44,725 nt of DNA from CAYVXE01 sp964455375 (GTDB taxonomy: Bacteria; Zhuqueibacterota; Zhuqueibacteria; Oceanimicrobiales; Oceanimicrobiaceae): contig CAYVXE010000027.1 of assembly GCA_964455375.1 (NCBI GenBank), forward strand, positions 1 through 44,725. The letters are read 5' to 3'. This document shows, in pieces, positions 7,792-15,928 of the stretch. Position 1 is the stretch's first letter. Each line of letters begins with the position of its first letter. The notes under the pieces were generated by a model that did no database searches, was not told the DNA's origin, and was given only the letters and a program-made list of their open reading frames with translations. A program made the translations under genes and the position numbers.

Positions 7792-8919
7792 TTACATAAT
7801 CACCAGTTCAGCTTGCAAGGCGCCCGCCTCTTTGATCGCCTGGAAAATAGCGATGATGTCCCTCGGCTTCACGCCAAGTTCATTCAAAGCCGTGGCAATG
7901 TCCGTCACCGTTGCGGTATTTTGAATAACGATATTTCTTGCCTTATCAATATCCACCGTCGTATCGGTAAAACCGGTCACCACTGTCTTCCCTCTGCTGA
8001 AAGGACCCGGTTGGGAAATAACCGGCGTTCTCTGTGTATGGATGGTCAGGTTGCCGTGTGAAATCATGACTTCCGAGATTCTCACTTCACCTCCGGCAAC
8101 GATGGTGCCTGTGCGTTCGTTGATGACGACTTTGGCGACCCGGTCCTGTTTCACTTTAATGGACTCAACTTCTGAAATAAATTTAATCATATCACCGTCG
8201 TTTTTAACACTGTGCGGCCACTGAATAGACACCGCGCCGGAATTCATTGGCATTGCCAGATTTTTTGCAAAATGCCGGTTAATCTTTTCGGCCATACGAA
8301 CGGAGGTTGTAAAATCCGGCTTGTCCAGGGTAATTCCCAGGGGTTCATGCATCTTAAAATGAAATCGTAATGCCTTTTGCACAATTCCACCGTTGGGCAC
8401 TCTTCCCACAAGCGCATAATTCTGCCGAATTTTTTCCCCATCACTCGATTCAATATTAAACCCGCCGATGGAAACGGGACCCTGAACCATCGCATACAAT
8501 TCTCCATCCGTTCCTAAAACCGGCGTGGTCAACAAAACACCACCTTCAAGACTTTTTGCGTCCCCCAGAGATGAAACGGTCGCATCTATTCTTGCACCCA
8601 TATTTACAAATGGTTCAATCGTCGCCGTAACCATCACCGCAGCAACGTTGCGCACTCTCAACCTTTGAACCGGCACGGAAATCCCAAACTTCTCCAGCAT
8701 ATTTGTAATGGATTGTACGGTAAAAATTGCGCCTGTGGCGCCGCTGCTGCGATCACCTGTGCCGTCCAGGCCGACAACCAACCCGTAACCGATTAGATTT
8801 CTCGCCTGCATTCCTTTAAAAGAGGAAATGTCTTTAATCCGCACCTGAGCTTGAAGTCGATTTATTGCGCCCGAACCGAGGCTCAAACAAGCTAAAATCA
8901 GAAACAATGCCTTTTTCAT
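7792..8919 (-). CDS. flgI: Flagellar P-ring protein FlgI
   Basis: Periplasmic ring protein forming the bushing around the rod in the peptidoglycan layer; 375 aa, the normal size. A Sec signal peptide (MKKALFLILACLSLGSGA) leads into the conserved mature start with VRIKDISSFKGMQARNLIGY and the GLVVGLDGTGD motif. The C-terminus has the typical DIATALNELGVKPRDIIAIF and LVIM end. I chose the ATG ending at 8919; the TTG at 8946 would add nine residues before the signal peptide. It is translated from the run flgA-flgH-flgI-flgJ. Mature export requires FlgA for ring assembly. Confidence 0.96.
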   Translation of the reverse strand: MKKALFLILACLSLGSGAINRLQAQVRIKDISSFKGMQARNLIGYGLVVGLDGTGDRSSGATGAIFTVQSITNMLEKFGISVPVQRLRVRNVAAVMVTATIEPFVNMGARIDATVSSLGDAKSLEGGVLLTTPVLGTDGELYAMVQGPVSIGGFNIESSDGEKIRQNYALVGRVPNGGIVQKALRFHFKMHEPLGITLDKPDFTTSVRMAEKINRHFAKNLAMPMNSGAVSIQWPHSVKNDGDMIKFISEVESIKVKQDRVAKVVINERTGTIVAGGEVRISEVMISHGNLTIHTQRTPVISQPGPFSRGKTVVTGFTDTTVDIDKARNIVIQNTATVTDIATALNELGVKPRDIIAIFQAIKEAGALQAELVIM

Positions 8920-8977
8920 CCTATAAAAAATCCCATTCGTTTTCAATTTAGTTCCGTTTACCGTATGCGAGCGAACA

Positions 8978-9607
8978 TTAATTACGCGTCAGAGAAAAAT
9001 ACGCGGACGCGCTTAAACCGGCAAGCATAAGCCATGTGGTCCAGCGTGTAATAAGACCGGGTTTCCCCAATTTATTGATAAAACCGTCCTTCTTATATTT
9101 TATCTGAACATTTGCCAAATTGTAAGAATTCAAAATGTTATCGGATGATATATCCTTCTGCCTGGCAACACCTCTGACTTCAAGGACATAGGTTTCACCG
9201 CTAACCTCCAATTTTCTCCGTCCCTGTAAAACGAGATTTCCATTTGGCAATATTCTGGTCACGACTGCGGTTAATTTACCGGTAAGATCATCCTTCTGAG
9301 CAGAACTGGATTTTGCTTTGTTATCTGAAGAGAATTTTGACGTCGCTCCGAGAATCGGTAAAAATTTTGTCAAATTACCCGTGACACTGCCGTCGGCTTT
9401 GACGGTCGCATCATCTGCGGCCTTATTGTCCGATTGACCTGACCCTGTTGTTGATTCCACGACTAAAATCGTTACGATATCGCCAACAGCCTTAGCTTTA
9501 AAATCCGTGTAAATTGAATGTTGTTTAAACTTATCGTAATTTTGCGAAAAAACTGAGCCGAAACAACAAAACATCACCATGACTGTACAAAACAACGTTA
9601 ACTTCAT
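8978..9607 (-). CDS. flgH: Flagellar L-ring protein FlgH, unusual anchoring
   Basis: Outer-membrane ring protein, 209 aa. The family core is clear: SIYTDFKAKAVGDIVTILVVE (split here as SIYTDFKAKAVGDI and VTILVVE) after the signal, then LTGKLTAVVTRILPNGNLVL and GRRKLEVSGE, with the VRG-DIS-N-I-N-Y block near 145-165. FlgH is normally a lipoprotein. Here the N-terminus (MKLTLFCTVMVMFCCFGSVFSQ) has cysteines but no convincing [LVI][AS][GAS]C lipobox, and cleavage after VFS by signal peptidase I looks more natural. The C-terminus ends in a hydrophobic stretch, TTWLMLAGLSASAYFSL, not usual for the family, which could replace the lipid as an anchor. It lies between flgA and flgI in the standard order. 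Confidence 0.9.
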   Translation of the reverse strand: MKLTLFCTVMVMFCCFGSVFSQNYDKFKQHSIYTDFKAKAVGDIVTILVVESTTGSGQSDNKAADDATVKADGSVTGNLTKFLPILGATSKFSSDNKAKSSSAQKDDLTGKLTAVVTRILPNGNLVLQGRRKLEVSGETYVLEVRGVARQKDISSDNILNSYNLANVQIKYKKDGFINKLGKPGLITRWTTWLMLAGLSASAYFSLTRN

Positions 9608-9618
9608 TTTCTACCCTC

Positions 9619-10356
9619 TTAAAGGTTTACGTAAACAGTTTGAGCGTTTATGATTTTAGCGCTGAGAATTTTTCTTGTTTCCAGGCTTTTTACTTTTATA
9701 ATGTCACCTAACCGGCCATCCGCACGGGCAACTCCGGGCATGGTGATCCGTAAGGCACCCTTTTGGACGACAATCTCCACTTTACTTCCTAAAGTAATGA
9801 TCGGCTGCGTTTCCACTAAGTTCTGTGTGATAATCTCACCCGCCTGAATGATCCGGTTCACACGTAATCCGATGGCATCTCCGGGTAAAAAAAACGCCCG
9901 CTTTCGCAGTTGGGTCGTTTCTCGCCGTGCAAGGGTGACATCTCTTGTTTGCAGGATCGAATGGCGGTCGAGCTGTTTTGTGCTGACTACGACATCTTGA
10001 AACCGTTTCACTCTGATTTTAAATGGAATTGTCCGAACCGTGCGATTTTTGAAACGCAGCAGGCACTTCACCATTTGAATGCCTAACCGGACGCGATTTC
10101 TCGACGGCAATATTTTTACCCGATCAAAATCCAACTTCACAGCCGTATGAAATGGCGACTCGTCCGGGTACTCAAAAAAGAGATCTTGCTTTTCTACGGA
10201 AAGGTTTTTAACAAAATATGCTTCAATGTAGCGTTTTATGAATGCGATCTTCGCCTGTTCCGCCGACTGAGCAAAAAGAAAATGCACCGGGGCTACAGCC
10301 CCAAAAAACAGAGAAACCAGAATGACTCTTCGATAATATTTCATAAATAAGCTCAT
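9619..10356 (-). CDS. flgA: FlgA, P-ring assembly chaperone
   Basis: Periplasmic chaperone that helps FlgI polymerise into the P ring. It is 245 aa from the ATG ending at 10356, the first with a purine-rich stretch (GACGAAGAGA) upstream; a GTG directly after the flgG stop is the alternative. There is a signal peptide (about residues 5-30, ending LFAQ). The C-terminal SAF-like domain reads RHSILQTRDVTLARRETTQL, then GLRVNRIIQAGEIITQNLV and VEIVVQKGALRITMPGVA, the usual FlgA blocks, closing with G-IIKVKSLETRKILSAKII. Its place between flgG and flgH is the standard one. Confidence 0.93.
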   Translation of the reverse strand: MSLFMKYYRRVILVSLFFGAVAPVHFLFAQSAEQAKIAFIKRYIEAYFVKNLSVEKQDLFFEYPDESPFHTAVKLDFDRVKILPSRNRVRLGIQMVKCLLRFKNRTVRTIPFKIRVKRFQDVVVSTKQLDRHSILQTRDVTLARRETTQLRKRAFFLPGDAIGLRVNRIIQAGEIITQNLVETQPIITLGSKVEIVVQKGALRITMPGVARADGRLGDIIKVKSLETRKILSAKIINAQTVYVNL

Positions 10357-10368
10357 TCTCTTCGTCAC

Positions 10369-11157
10369 CTATCTTTTAATACTGTTGGCAATTTCCATCA
10401 TTTGCTCCGCAGTACGTATGGCTTTGCTGTTTATTTCAAATGCCCGTTGTGCCACGATGAGTTCAATCATTTCATTTACCACATTCACGTTCGATTTCTC
10501 AAGAAAGCCCTGCATCATCTGGCCGAATCCGTCGGCGCCGGGATTACCAAGGATCGGATCACCGGAAGCGGAGGTCGATTCATACAGGTTTCCACCGATA
10601 CTTTTCAATCCGCCCGGGTTAATGAACTTGGCTAATTCTACCTGCCCAACTTCCTGCGGGGTAGGATCGCCGTTAATCAACACAGACAGCACGCCATCGG
10701 CGCCGAAATTGATACTTTGAGCATCTTCCGGGATGGATATGGCCGGCTGCACGACGAGACCGGAAGAATTGACGATCTGGCCGGTCGAAGATACACTGAA
10801 ATTCCCATCGCGGGAATACACAATGGTGCCGTCCGGTTTTTCGATCTGAAAAAATCCGATCCCGTCTAAAGCGACATCCAGGGCATTTTCCGTACTGACA
10901 AGGTTGCCTTCGGAAAAATTCTTTACGGTTGCAACCGGTCGGTTGCCATGGCCAATCTGCAACTCTGTGGGAAGTTGTGTGTTTTGTTGATCCGTTACGC
11001 CTGCCGGACGAAGCGTTTGATAGAACAAATCCTGAAACTCAATCGTGCTTCTTTTATAGCCGTTGGTGTTTGCATTGGCCAGATTATTGGCAATGTTATC
11101 CACCCGTAAACTTTGGGCAAACATGCCGAGAGAAGCCGTTCTTAAAGCACGTAACAT
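10369..11157 (-). CDS. flgG: Distal rod protein FlgG
   Basis: Main component of the distal rod, 262 aa. The N-terminal helix carries the rod/hook signature (VDNIANNLANANTNGYKRS, about 20-38). The middle has ALDVALDGIGFFQIEKPDG and YSRDGNFSVSSTGQIV. The C-terminal block is QGFLEKSNVNVVNEMIELI followed by VAQRAFEINSKAIRTAEQM. All are characteristic of FlgG. No signal peptide; export is by the flagellar type III gate. It lies 36 bp after flgF. Confidence 0.96.
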   Translation of the reverse strand: MLRALRTASLGMFAQSLRVDNIANNLANANTNGYKRSTIEFQDLFYQTLRPAGVTDQQNTQLPTELQIGHGNRPVATVKNFSEGNLVSTENALDVALDGIGFFQIEKPDGTIVYSRDGNFSVSSTGQIVNSSGLVVQPAISIPEDAQSINFGADGVLSVLINGDPTPQEVGQVELAKFINPGGLKSIGGNLYESTSASGDPILGNPGADGFGQMMQGFLEKSNVNVVNEMIELIVAQRAFEINSKAIRTAEQMMEIANSIKR

Positions 11158-11193
11158 CTTATATGTCTCCTTTAATTATGCAGAAAATAAAGC

Positions 11194-11943
11194 TTAATTA
11201 ACCCTGCCGATTTCATTGACTGTTTTGTTTAATAAAAAATCCTGTGATTGTAACAGTTTTTCGTTGGTCTGATAGGACCGATAAATGTCGATCATGGCTA
11301 CCATTTCAGACACAGGATTTACATTTGAATCTTCCAGAAAACCTTGTTTAACAACCGGTTTCTCCAGCAACTCCGGCTCCCGGGTTGTATCTTTGAGCTG
11401 GTACAAATTTCCACCTATTCTTTTAAACTGTCCGGCATCGCCGATGGCCATAACTTTGAGCGTGTCAACCACATTACCATCTACGATGATCTCCCCTTGA
11501 TCATTGATGATAATTTCAGACGTATTATTCTGCTGCAAATCAATTTCCACAGGCCCTCCCTGACCGAGAACGGTAAATCCGTCCAATGTGGTGAGAATAC
11601 CATCGCTATTTATTGTAAACCGACCGTCACGGGTATATGCCTCGCCCTGGGGTGTGTCGATGGTAAAAAGACCATCGCCGGAAATAGCCACATCAAAAGG
11701 TTGCTCTGTCTTTGCCAAAGCACCTTGTGTAAAATCAATGATGCTCCCCGCTTGCGGCAAACTGGTATTTTTCCCAAAATGTGCCTGCTCTAAGCTCTTA
11801 ATCTGTTTTTGCAATTCATTCACAAACAAGCCTTCCCGCTTGTAACCTTTTGTGTTAAGATTGGCAAGATTGTTTGTAATAGCATCCATCTGCGCCATTT
11901 TGGTCACCATGGAATGCGCGGACATTTTTAATCGATCAAGCAT
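11194..11943 (-). CDS. flgF: Proximal rod protein FlgF
   Basis: Rod protein homologous to FlgG, 249 aa, first gene of the flgF-flgL run. The signature ITNNLANLNTKGYKRE sits at about 22-37, the central QPFDVAISGDGLFTIDTPQG and YTRDGRFTINSDGIL follow, and the end has QGFLEDSNVNPVSEMVAMID. The FlgF label comes from its position before flgG and the shorter linker; the two paralogues are otherwise alike. It stands behind a canonical sigma-54 promoter, which should give a leader of roughly 80 nt. Confidence 0.92.
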   Translation of the reverse strand: MLDRLKMSAHSMVTKMAQMDAITNNLANLNTKGYKREGLFVNELQKQIKSLEQAHFGKNTSLPQAGSIIDFTQGALAKTEQPFDVAISGDGLFTIDTPQGEAYTRDGRFTINSDGILTTLDGFTVLGQGGPVEIDLQQNNTSEIIINDQGEIIVDGNVVDTLKVMAIGDAGQFKRIGGNLYQLKDTTREPELLEKPVVKQGFLEDSNVNPVSEMVAMIDIYRSYQTNEKLLQSQDFLLNKTVNEIGRVN

Positions 11944-12034
11944 ACGTCTTCAACCATTTTTATTTTTATTAAACACATTGCACTTAATTCGTGATTGACC
12001 TTTCTGTTCATCACGAATGAACAAACAACTTTAA

Positions 12035-12050
12035 AGCAAGCGCCGTGCCA
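12035..12050 (-). promoter_or_regulatory. Sigma-54 (RpoN) promoter of the flgF-flgL run
   Basis: Read on the minus strand the site is TGGCACggcgcTTGCt, a perfect -24/-12 match with exact spacing (TGGCAC, 5 nt, TTGC). Transcription should begin near 12023, about 80 nt before the flgF ATG. The matching activator gene lies at 38334-39725. Confidence 0.88.
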
Positions 12051-12069
12051 AACGCTCCGGACACTCATT

Positions 12070-12091
12070 AAGTATTATTTTTAAAATACTT
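12070..12091. repeat. Short perfect inverted repeat upstream of the flgF promoter
   Basis: The arms AAGTATT (12070-12076) and AATACTT (12085-12091) flank an AT-rich centre, 20 bp upstream of the -24 box. It could be a weak transcript end for the preceding AMIN gene (no U-run follows on that strand) or a bend or protein-binding site between enhancer and promoter. Function unknown. Confidence 0.4.
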
Positions 12092-12131
12092 ACAAAACAA
12101 CCCTTGAGACTTTTCTACGAATACAAGTAGG

Positions 12132-12171
12132 AGTTTTTACCAAAAACTATTTTTTATGAAGAAGTTTTTAC
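12132..12171. promoter_or_regulatory. Candidate enhancer sites for the flgF promoter
   Basis: AGTTTTTAC occurs twice, at 12132-12140 and 12163-12171, 31 bp apart (about three helical turns). The first copy is part of a palindrome, AGTTTTTaccAAAAACT (12132-12148). The sites lie about 80-120 bp upstream of the -24 element, where NtrC-type activators usually bind. This is inference from spacing and repetition in an AT-rich stretch. The rest of the 11944-12215 intergenic region shows no gene. Confidence 0.35.
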
Positions 12172-12215
12172 TACAACATTTTATAAACAAAGGCGGGAAA
12201 ACCGTAGCGATACCG

Positions 12216-13415
12216 TTACCCCATATAAAGCCGTTTCATGTTTTTTACAAAGTCGGCGCCGTCTTTACCCATGAGTTGCTCCCTGCTTAGTTCTTTTGAA
12301 ATATGGGTTGTGGCAGAAATGGTATCCAGGTCGTGTGCGACGTCACTTAAATCAGGCGGTGGAACCGGCTGCACAACTGCAGTTTCAACAGCCTGAGACA
12401 GGGATGCAATAAAATGATCGATCTTCACGGTGGAACTAATCTCTGCTAATTCTTCCATCTGAGAAGGTTCGAGCACATCATCCAACGTCGACATTTTTAC
12501 CGCCTGAAAAGCCGATTCTGTTTGGGCCGCTACCTTCGACTGCGCTGTTTTTTTGTCCTTCAATGTTTCTTTCAGAACATCGACAAATTCCTGATTATTT
12601 GCAGGAATCATGTTTCCTGCAACTTGGCGTTTCAATATTCCGCCACGATTTTTTTTATGAACTCGTTTGGCTTTTAAATAACGTCGTTTCTGATACCAGA
12701 TAAACAGGATGACATCGGTCACCAGGAACAGTGCAAAAAAGGCATAAAACAACATAGACCCCGGTGCTTTATGCACCGGCGATTGGGACGGTTTCATCTT
12801 TTGAAGCCGCGTGTGCTGGTTCCGTCTGTTTAACATTAAATCTACGGGAAGGTTTTCACCTTTTAAAGCGGCCAAAGTGCTGTCCAATAAAGAATAAACA
12901 TCATTTTTATCGTGTTGCGCCGTGCGCATTGCAGAACCAATTCCTGCACTCATCCCGACAGAATGTGCTTTAACCTTTTGCGGCAGATTCGAAGCTGCTT
13001 TCTTTGCGTCGGAGGAAGCGGCTTTAGTATGGCCTCCGGCTATATCGATAATAATTCGAAACGGACCTTCAAAACGGTAAGATTTCACGCGAATATCGGA
13101 GGACAGCAGTTCAATACCTATGGTAATGACATTGTGAGTTCGATAATAGGACACGCGTTTTAGGAAAGAATCGTTTTCCTCTAACTCAACCTCTCCAAAC
13201 GGTGCAATGGTATCTACCGCATGCAAATCAACCAGTAATTTCCGCTTTTCAACATCCTTTATCAACTGATACTTTACCGGTCTGTCCAATTCGATGACAA
13301 TACGAGAAAACGATCCATGAAAACCTGTGCGAACGTCCTTCAGGACGACGGCGGAAGAACGGTTCGTAAAACTCAGCAATAAAACTGTACAAAATATTAA
13401 AGATTTTATCTTCAT
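12216..13415 (-). CDS. AMIN-domain, single-pass membrane protein of the flagellar cluster
   Basis: Not a standard flagellar gene. From the ATG ending at 13415 the product has 399 aa: a signal peptide (1-22, ending SSA), then an AMIN domain (about 24-127; VVLKDVRTGFHGSFSRIVIE and KSYRFEGPFRIIIDIAG are typical). AMIN domains place proteins at peptidoglycan or secretin complexes. A linker, one transmembrane helix (about 221-241) and a basic stop-transfer stretch (KRRYLKAKRVHKK) follow, then a cytoplasmic tail of about 150 residues ending KNMKRLYMG. This would link cell wall and cytoplasm at the basal body. It follows fliA and an 84-aa orphan and precedes the flgF promoter. A start 20 codons upstream is not supported by a signal-peptide layout. 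Confidence 0.75.
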   Translation of the reverse strand: MKIKSLIFCTVLLLSFTNRSSAVVLKDVRTGFHGSFSRIVIELDRPVKYQLIKDVEKRKLLVDLHAVDTIAPFGEVELEENDSFLKRVSYYRTHNVITIGIELLSSDIRVKSYRFEGPFRIIIDIAGGHTKAASSDAKKAASNLPQKVKAHSVGMSAGIGSAMRTAQHDKNDVYSLLDSTLAALKGENLPVDLMLNRRNQHTRLQKMKPSQSPVHKAPGSMLFYAFFALFLVTDVILFIWYQKRRYLKAKRVHKKNRGGILKRQVAGNMIPANNQEFVDVLKETLKDKKTAQSKVAAQTESAFQAVKMSTLDDVLEPSQMEELAEISSTVKIDHFIASLSQAVETAVVQPVPPPDLSDVAHDLDTISATTHISKELSREQLMGKDGADFVKNMKRLYMG

Positions 13416-13526
13416 ATTTTTCTCATCAAAATTAAAACAGTGAATGTTCCGACAAACAGTAATTCGGCAGACCACACCGGTAATTAAACAATATTTAATT
13501 TTCTTATTTTTTAGATTTGTAAGCAG

Positions 13527-13781
13527 TCAAATCTTTACGTCAATATGGCTGCCGATCTTGTGCTCTTCGGGAATTTTTCGTTCGGAGTCTTTTTTCGATT
13601 TGGAAATATTAGAGGTGGAGATATCGACTTTCAGCGCCGGTTTGAAGATTTTTTTCCTGGGTTTCTTCTTTTTTTTCTCAGACTTTTCCCCCTTCTTTCT
13701 TTTATTCGGATAACTCTTGTCGCCTAAACGCGAAATCATTTTAGCGTGAGGAACACCAAGAGCGGTTCCTAAATCTTCCAT
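13527..13781 (-). CDS. Lysine-rich orphan with a GxxIDVKI tail
   Basis: 84-aa hypothetical protein, 14 bp after fliA. The centre is extremely basic (KRKKGEKSEKKKKKPRKK, about 27-44), and the rest is polar and probably disordered. It ends in HKIGSHIDVKI, nearly the same tail as the 101-aa orphan beside fliE (RKLGQFIDIKI). It does not resemble FlgM, although it sits next to the sigma-28 gene. I do not recognise the family. Real-gene evidence is tight operon spacing and the conserved tail. Confidence 0.6.
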   Translation of the reverse strand: MEDLGTALGVPHAKMISRLGDKSYPNKRKKGEKSEKKKKKPRKKIFKPALKVDISTSNISKSKKDSERKIPEEHKIGSHIDVKI

Positions 13782-13795
13782 AGTTCATCCTCACT

Positions 13796-14560
13796 TTACA
13801 TGTACGGGGTCTCGACCTCCAGGTTTTTCAGTTCATACCGAATGGTCAGCAATGCTTTACCAAGCAAACGACTAACACGTGATTCAGAGAGATTTAAAAC
13901 CTTACCAATTTCAAGCAGGGTCATTTCATCTGTGTAGTACATTAATATAATCAGTTTTTGCCGTTCCGGAAGTTTTACAATAGCTTCTTTTACCAATTGA
14001 ATCGTGTCCTGTTTATTTAATCTTTCCAAGGGGCCGATAGCATTTTTATCCGGAATAACATCACTGAGACGCAAGTCCTCGCCATCGTGATTTTGTACAT
14101 GGTCAAGGGATAATACAAAATTAAGTTGTGCTAATTCTAACAACCGGTGACATTCACGTAAATCTAAATTCATTTCATTGGATATCTCAAATGCTGAAGG
14201 TTCACGATTATTTTTCAGGGTTAACTTCGCAATCACGTTTTCAACTTTTTTTAGTTTTGCCCGGTCTGTTCTGCTTACAATGTCAATTTTTCGTAAATAA
14301 TCAAGAATATTACCCCGAACCCGCCAGGTGGCATACGTTTTAAAGGCAGTATTTTTCGACGGATCATAATCATCGAAAGCGCGGATGAGCCCCATGATGC
14401 CAAAACTGTGAATATCTTCCAATTCCGTCCGATTGCGCACTGAAAGGTTCAGTCTGCCAATGACATATTTAACCACGGGTACAAACTTCAGAATTGCCTG
14501 TTCCCTGAGCTTGGGATCCCGTGTCTTCAGGTATTCTTTTACGAGATCCTCATTGTTCAC
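13796..14560 (-). CDS. fliA: Flagellar sigma factor FliA (sigma-28)
   Basis: RNA polymerase sigma factor for late flagellar genes, 254 aa. Region 2 shows ELEDIHSFGIMGLIRAFDDY and FKTYATWRVRGNILDYLRK, the -10 binding part. Region 3 has NREPSAFEISNEMNL. Region 4 has LPERQKLIILMYYTDEMTL and EIGKVLNLSESRVSRL, the -35 helix-turn-helix. The gene overlaps the end of the 83-aa orphan by 11 bp and is co-transcribed with flhF and flhA. No FlgM anti-sigma is recognisable nearby. I found no convincing sigma-28 promoter in the window, so its targets are probably elsewhere (flagellin, chemotaxis). Confidence 0.95.
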   Translation of the reverse strand: MNNEDLVKEYLKTRDPKLREQAILKFVPVVKYVIGRLNLSVRNRTELEDIHSFGIMGLIRAFDDYDPSKNTAFKTYATWRVRGNILDYLRKIDIVSRTDRAKLKKVENVIAKLTLKNNREPSAFEISNEMNLDLRECHRLLELAQLNFVLSLDHVQNHDGEDLRLSDVIPDKNAIGPLERLNKQDTIQLVKEAIVKLPERQKLIILMYYTDEMTLLEIGKVLNLSESRVSRLLGKALLTIRYELKNLEVETPYM

Positions 14561-14801
14561 CAGCGACTCCTTCTACTTCAGCAGGTTTTATTTGCTCTTT
14601 CTCTAACTTTCTTGGGGGCTCACCTGGCGCAAAAATGATTCTTGCGAAAACAAAAAAAACAATCAAAATTAAATAAAAACCGCCAAAAACAATGACCCCG
14701 CGTATTATGCTCTCATTTATTGAAATATCACTTATGACACAGTAAATCAACGTCGTAAATGAAACAAACAAACTAAAATTTAGAATAAATTTAGTAATCA
14801 T
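14550..14801 (-). CDS. Small two-helix membrane protein in the flhG position
   Basis: 83-aa hypothetical protein with two hydrophobic segments (about 5-22 and 34-56) and a polar tail with EPPRKLEKEQIKPAEVE. Its ATG overlaps the flhF stop (TGATG) and its end overlaps fliA, so coupled translation is likely. In many bacteria flhF is followed by flhG, the MinD-like ATPase that limits flagellar number; here that gene is absent and this short protein takes the slot. I do not recognise it. A role in membrane placement of FlhF or FliA would be guesswork. Confidence 0.6.
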   Translation of the reverse strand: MITKFILNFSLFVSFTTLIYCVISDISINESIIRGVIVFGGFYLILIVFFVFARIIFAPGEPPRKLEKEQIKPAEVEGVAGEQ

Positions 14802-15928
14802 CAGGACACAATTAAATTTGCAATTTCATTCTTGTCTGCAAAATGTATATCGTCAGGAACTTTTTGACCATTAGTGATAAATGAAAATGGGATATTCGTT
14901 CTCTTGCCCACATTCAAAATATTTCCGAAACGGAACGTTTCATCTATTTTTGAAACCACAAGCCTGTTTATAGACAAAGGTGCAAAATTTTTCACTGCAT
15001 CCAGCAAACTCCTTGCTCCAGTGGTCACAGATAAAACGAGATGTATTTCATCCGGTGGATGCAGATTGAAAAACCGTTTCAAATCATCCAGATGGTTGCT
15101 ATTCAACGGGCTTCTTCCGGCAGTGTCTACAAGAACGATCTCATGATTCTTAAACCGTTCCAGTGATGCAGCATATTCACCCGGTTGATATACGATATCC
15201 AGGGGTAATTTTGCCAGCGCAGCAAATGTTTTGAGCTGTGCTGCGGCTGCAACCCTGTAGGTATCGATTGTGATAAGCGCAACACGTTTTTTCCCGTAAA
15301 ATTCAGGATGCGTCGCTAATTTTATGATCGATGTTGTTTTTCCCATTCCCGTGGGGCCGACCATGCAAATTACTTTCTGCTTATTTGATGAAACGTCCAG
15401 ATTTTCCTTCGTTTTCAAAGACTCGGTAATTTCAGTTCGCAATACCTGCTTTATTTTATTTTGATCTTTCAGATCAGGGCCGTCTAACTGGATGAATGTA
15501 CTTTGCACCAAATCTGTGGCTAATTCATCATCAATTCCCTGCTCTTCGGTGAGATACCTATGTGCTTCAGGTAAAACCATCATATTCTTAGTCTTCAGAT
15601 ATTCTTTCATATCGTTGAGCGATGCTTTCAGCGCATTTAATTCGGCCATAATGTCAGCGTTGATTTTATCGGTCCTTTTAGGCCGCTTCGGTTGAAAATC
15701 CGCTGGTGTATAAAATGATTTTCCCTTACCTGTCGGCGTCTTCTTTTGCGCCGGCTGCTGATACTTGGTTGACGTAGCCGTAATTTCGATAATATTTGAT
15801 CCTTTGATATCGAACAGACCTCCATTGGAGATTTTCTTTGTATCCAATACCACAGTTTCCTCACCAAAATATCCTTTTGCTTTTTCCATGGCTTCCCGCA
15901 TGGTGGGCGCTCTAAATTTCTTAATCAT
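14801..15928 (-). CDS. flhF: Flagellar placement GTPase FlhF
   Basis: SRP-type GTPase that sets the site of flagellar assembly at the membrane, 375 aa. The N-terminal B domain begins KKFRAPTMREAMEKAKGYFG. After a helical N domain the G domain has the P-loop GPTGMGKTT (191-199), DTYRVAAAAQL (from 222), DTAGR (268-272) and SKIDE. The gene overlaps flhA by 8 bp and is followed by an orphan and fliA. Its usual partner FlhG is not in the window. Confidence 0.95.
   Translation of the reverse strand: MIKKFRAPTMREAMEKAKGYFGEETVVLDTKKISNGGLFDIKGSNIIEITATSTKYQQPAQKKTPTGKGKSFYTPADFQPKRPKRTDKINADIMAELNALKASLNDMKEYLKTKNMMVLPEAHRYLTEEQGIDDELATDLVQSTFIQLDGPDLKDQNKIKQVLRTEITESLKTKENLDVSSNKQKVICMVGPTGMGKTTSIIKLATHPEFYGKKRVALITIDTYRVAAAAQLKTFAALAKLPLDIVYQPGEYAASLERFKNHEIVLVDTAGRSPLNSNHLDDLKRFFNLHPPDEIHLVLSVTTGARSLLDAVKNFAPLSINRLVVSKIDETFRFGNILNVGKRTNIPFSFITNGQKVPDDIHFADKNEIANLIVS

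Noticed and set aside
12132..12155. Plus-strand intrinsic terminator (stem AGTTTTT/AAAAACT followed by a T-run)
   Set aside because: No plus-strand gene precedes it, and the stem is all weak pairs apart from one G-C; a protein-binding site is more likely.
13527..13781. 84-aa protein as the FlgM anti-sigma factor
   Set aside because: It is next to fliA and about the right size, but it lacks the FlgM C-terminal helical pattern and is a Lys-rich low-complexity protein.
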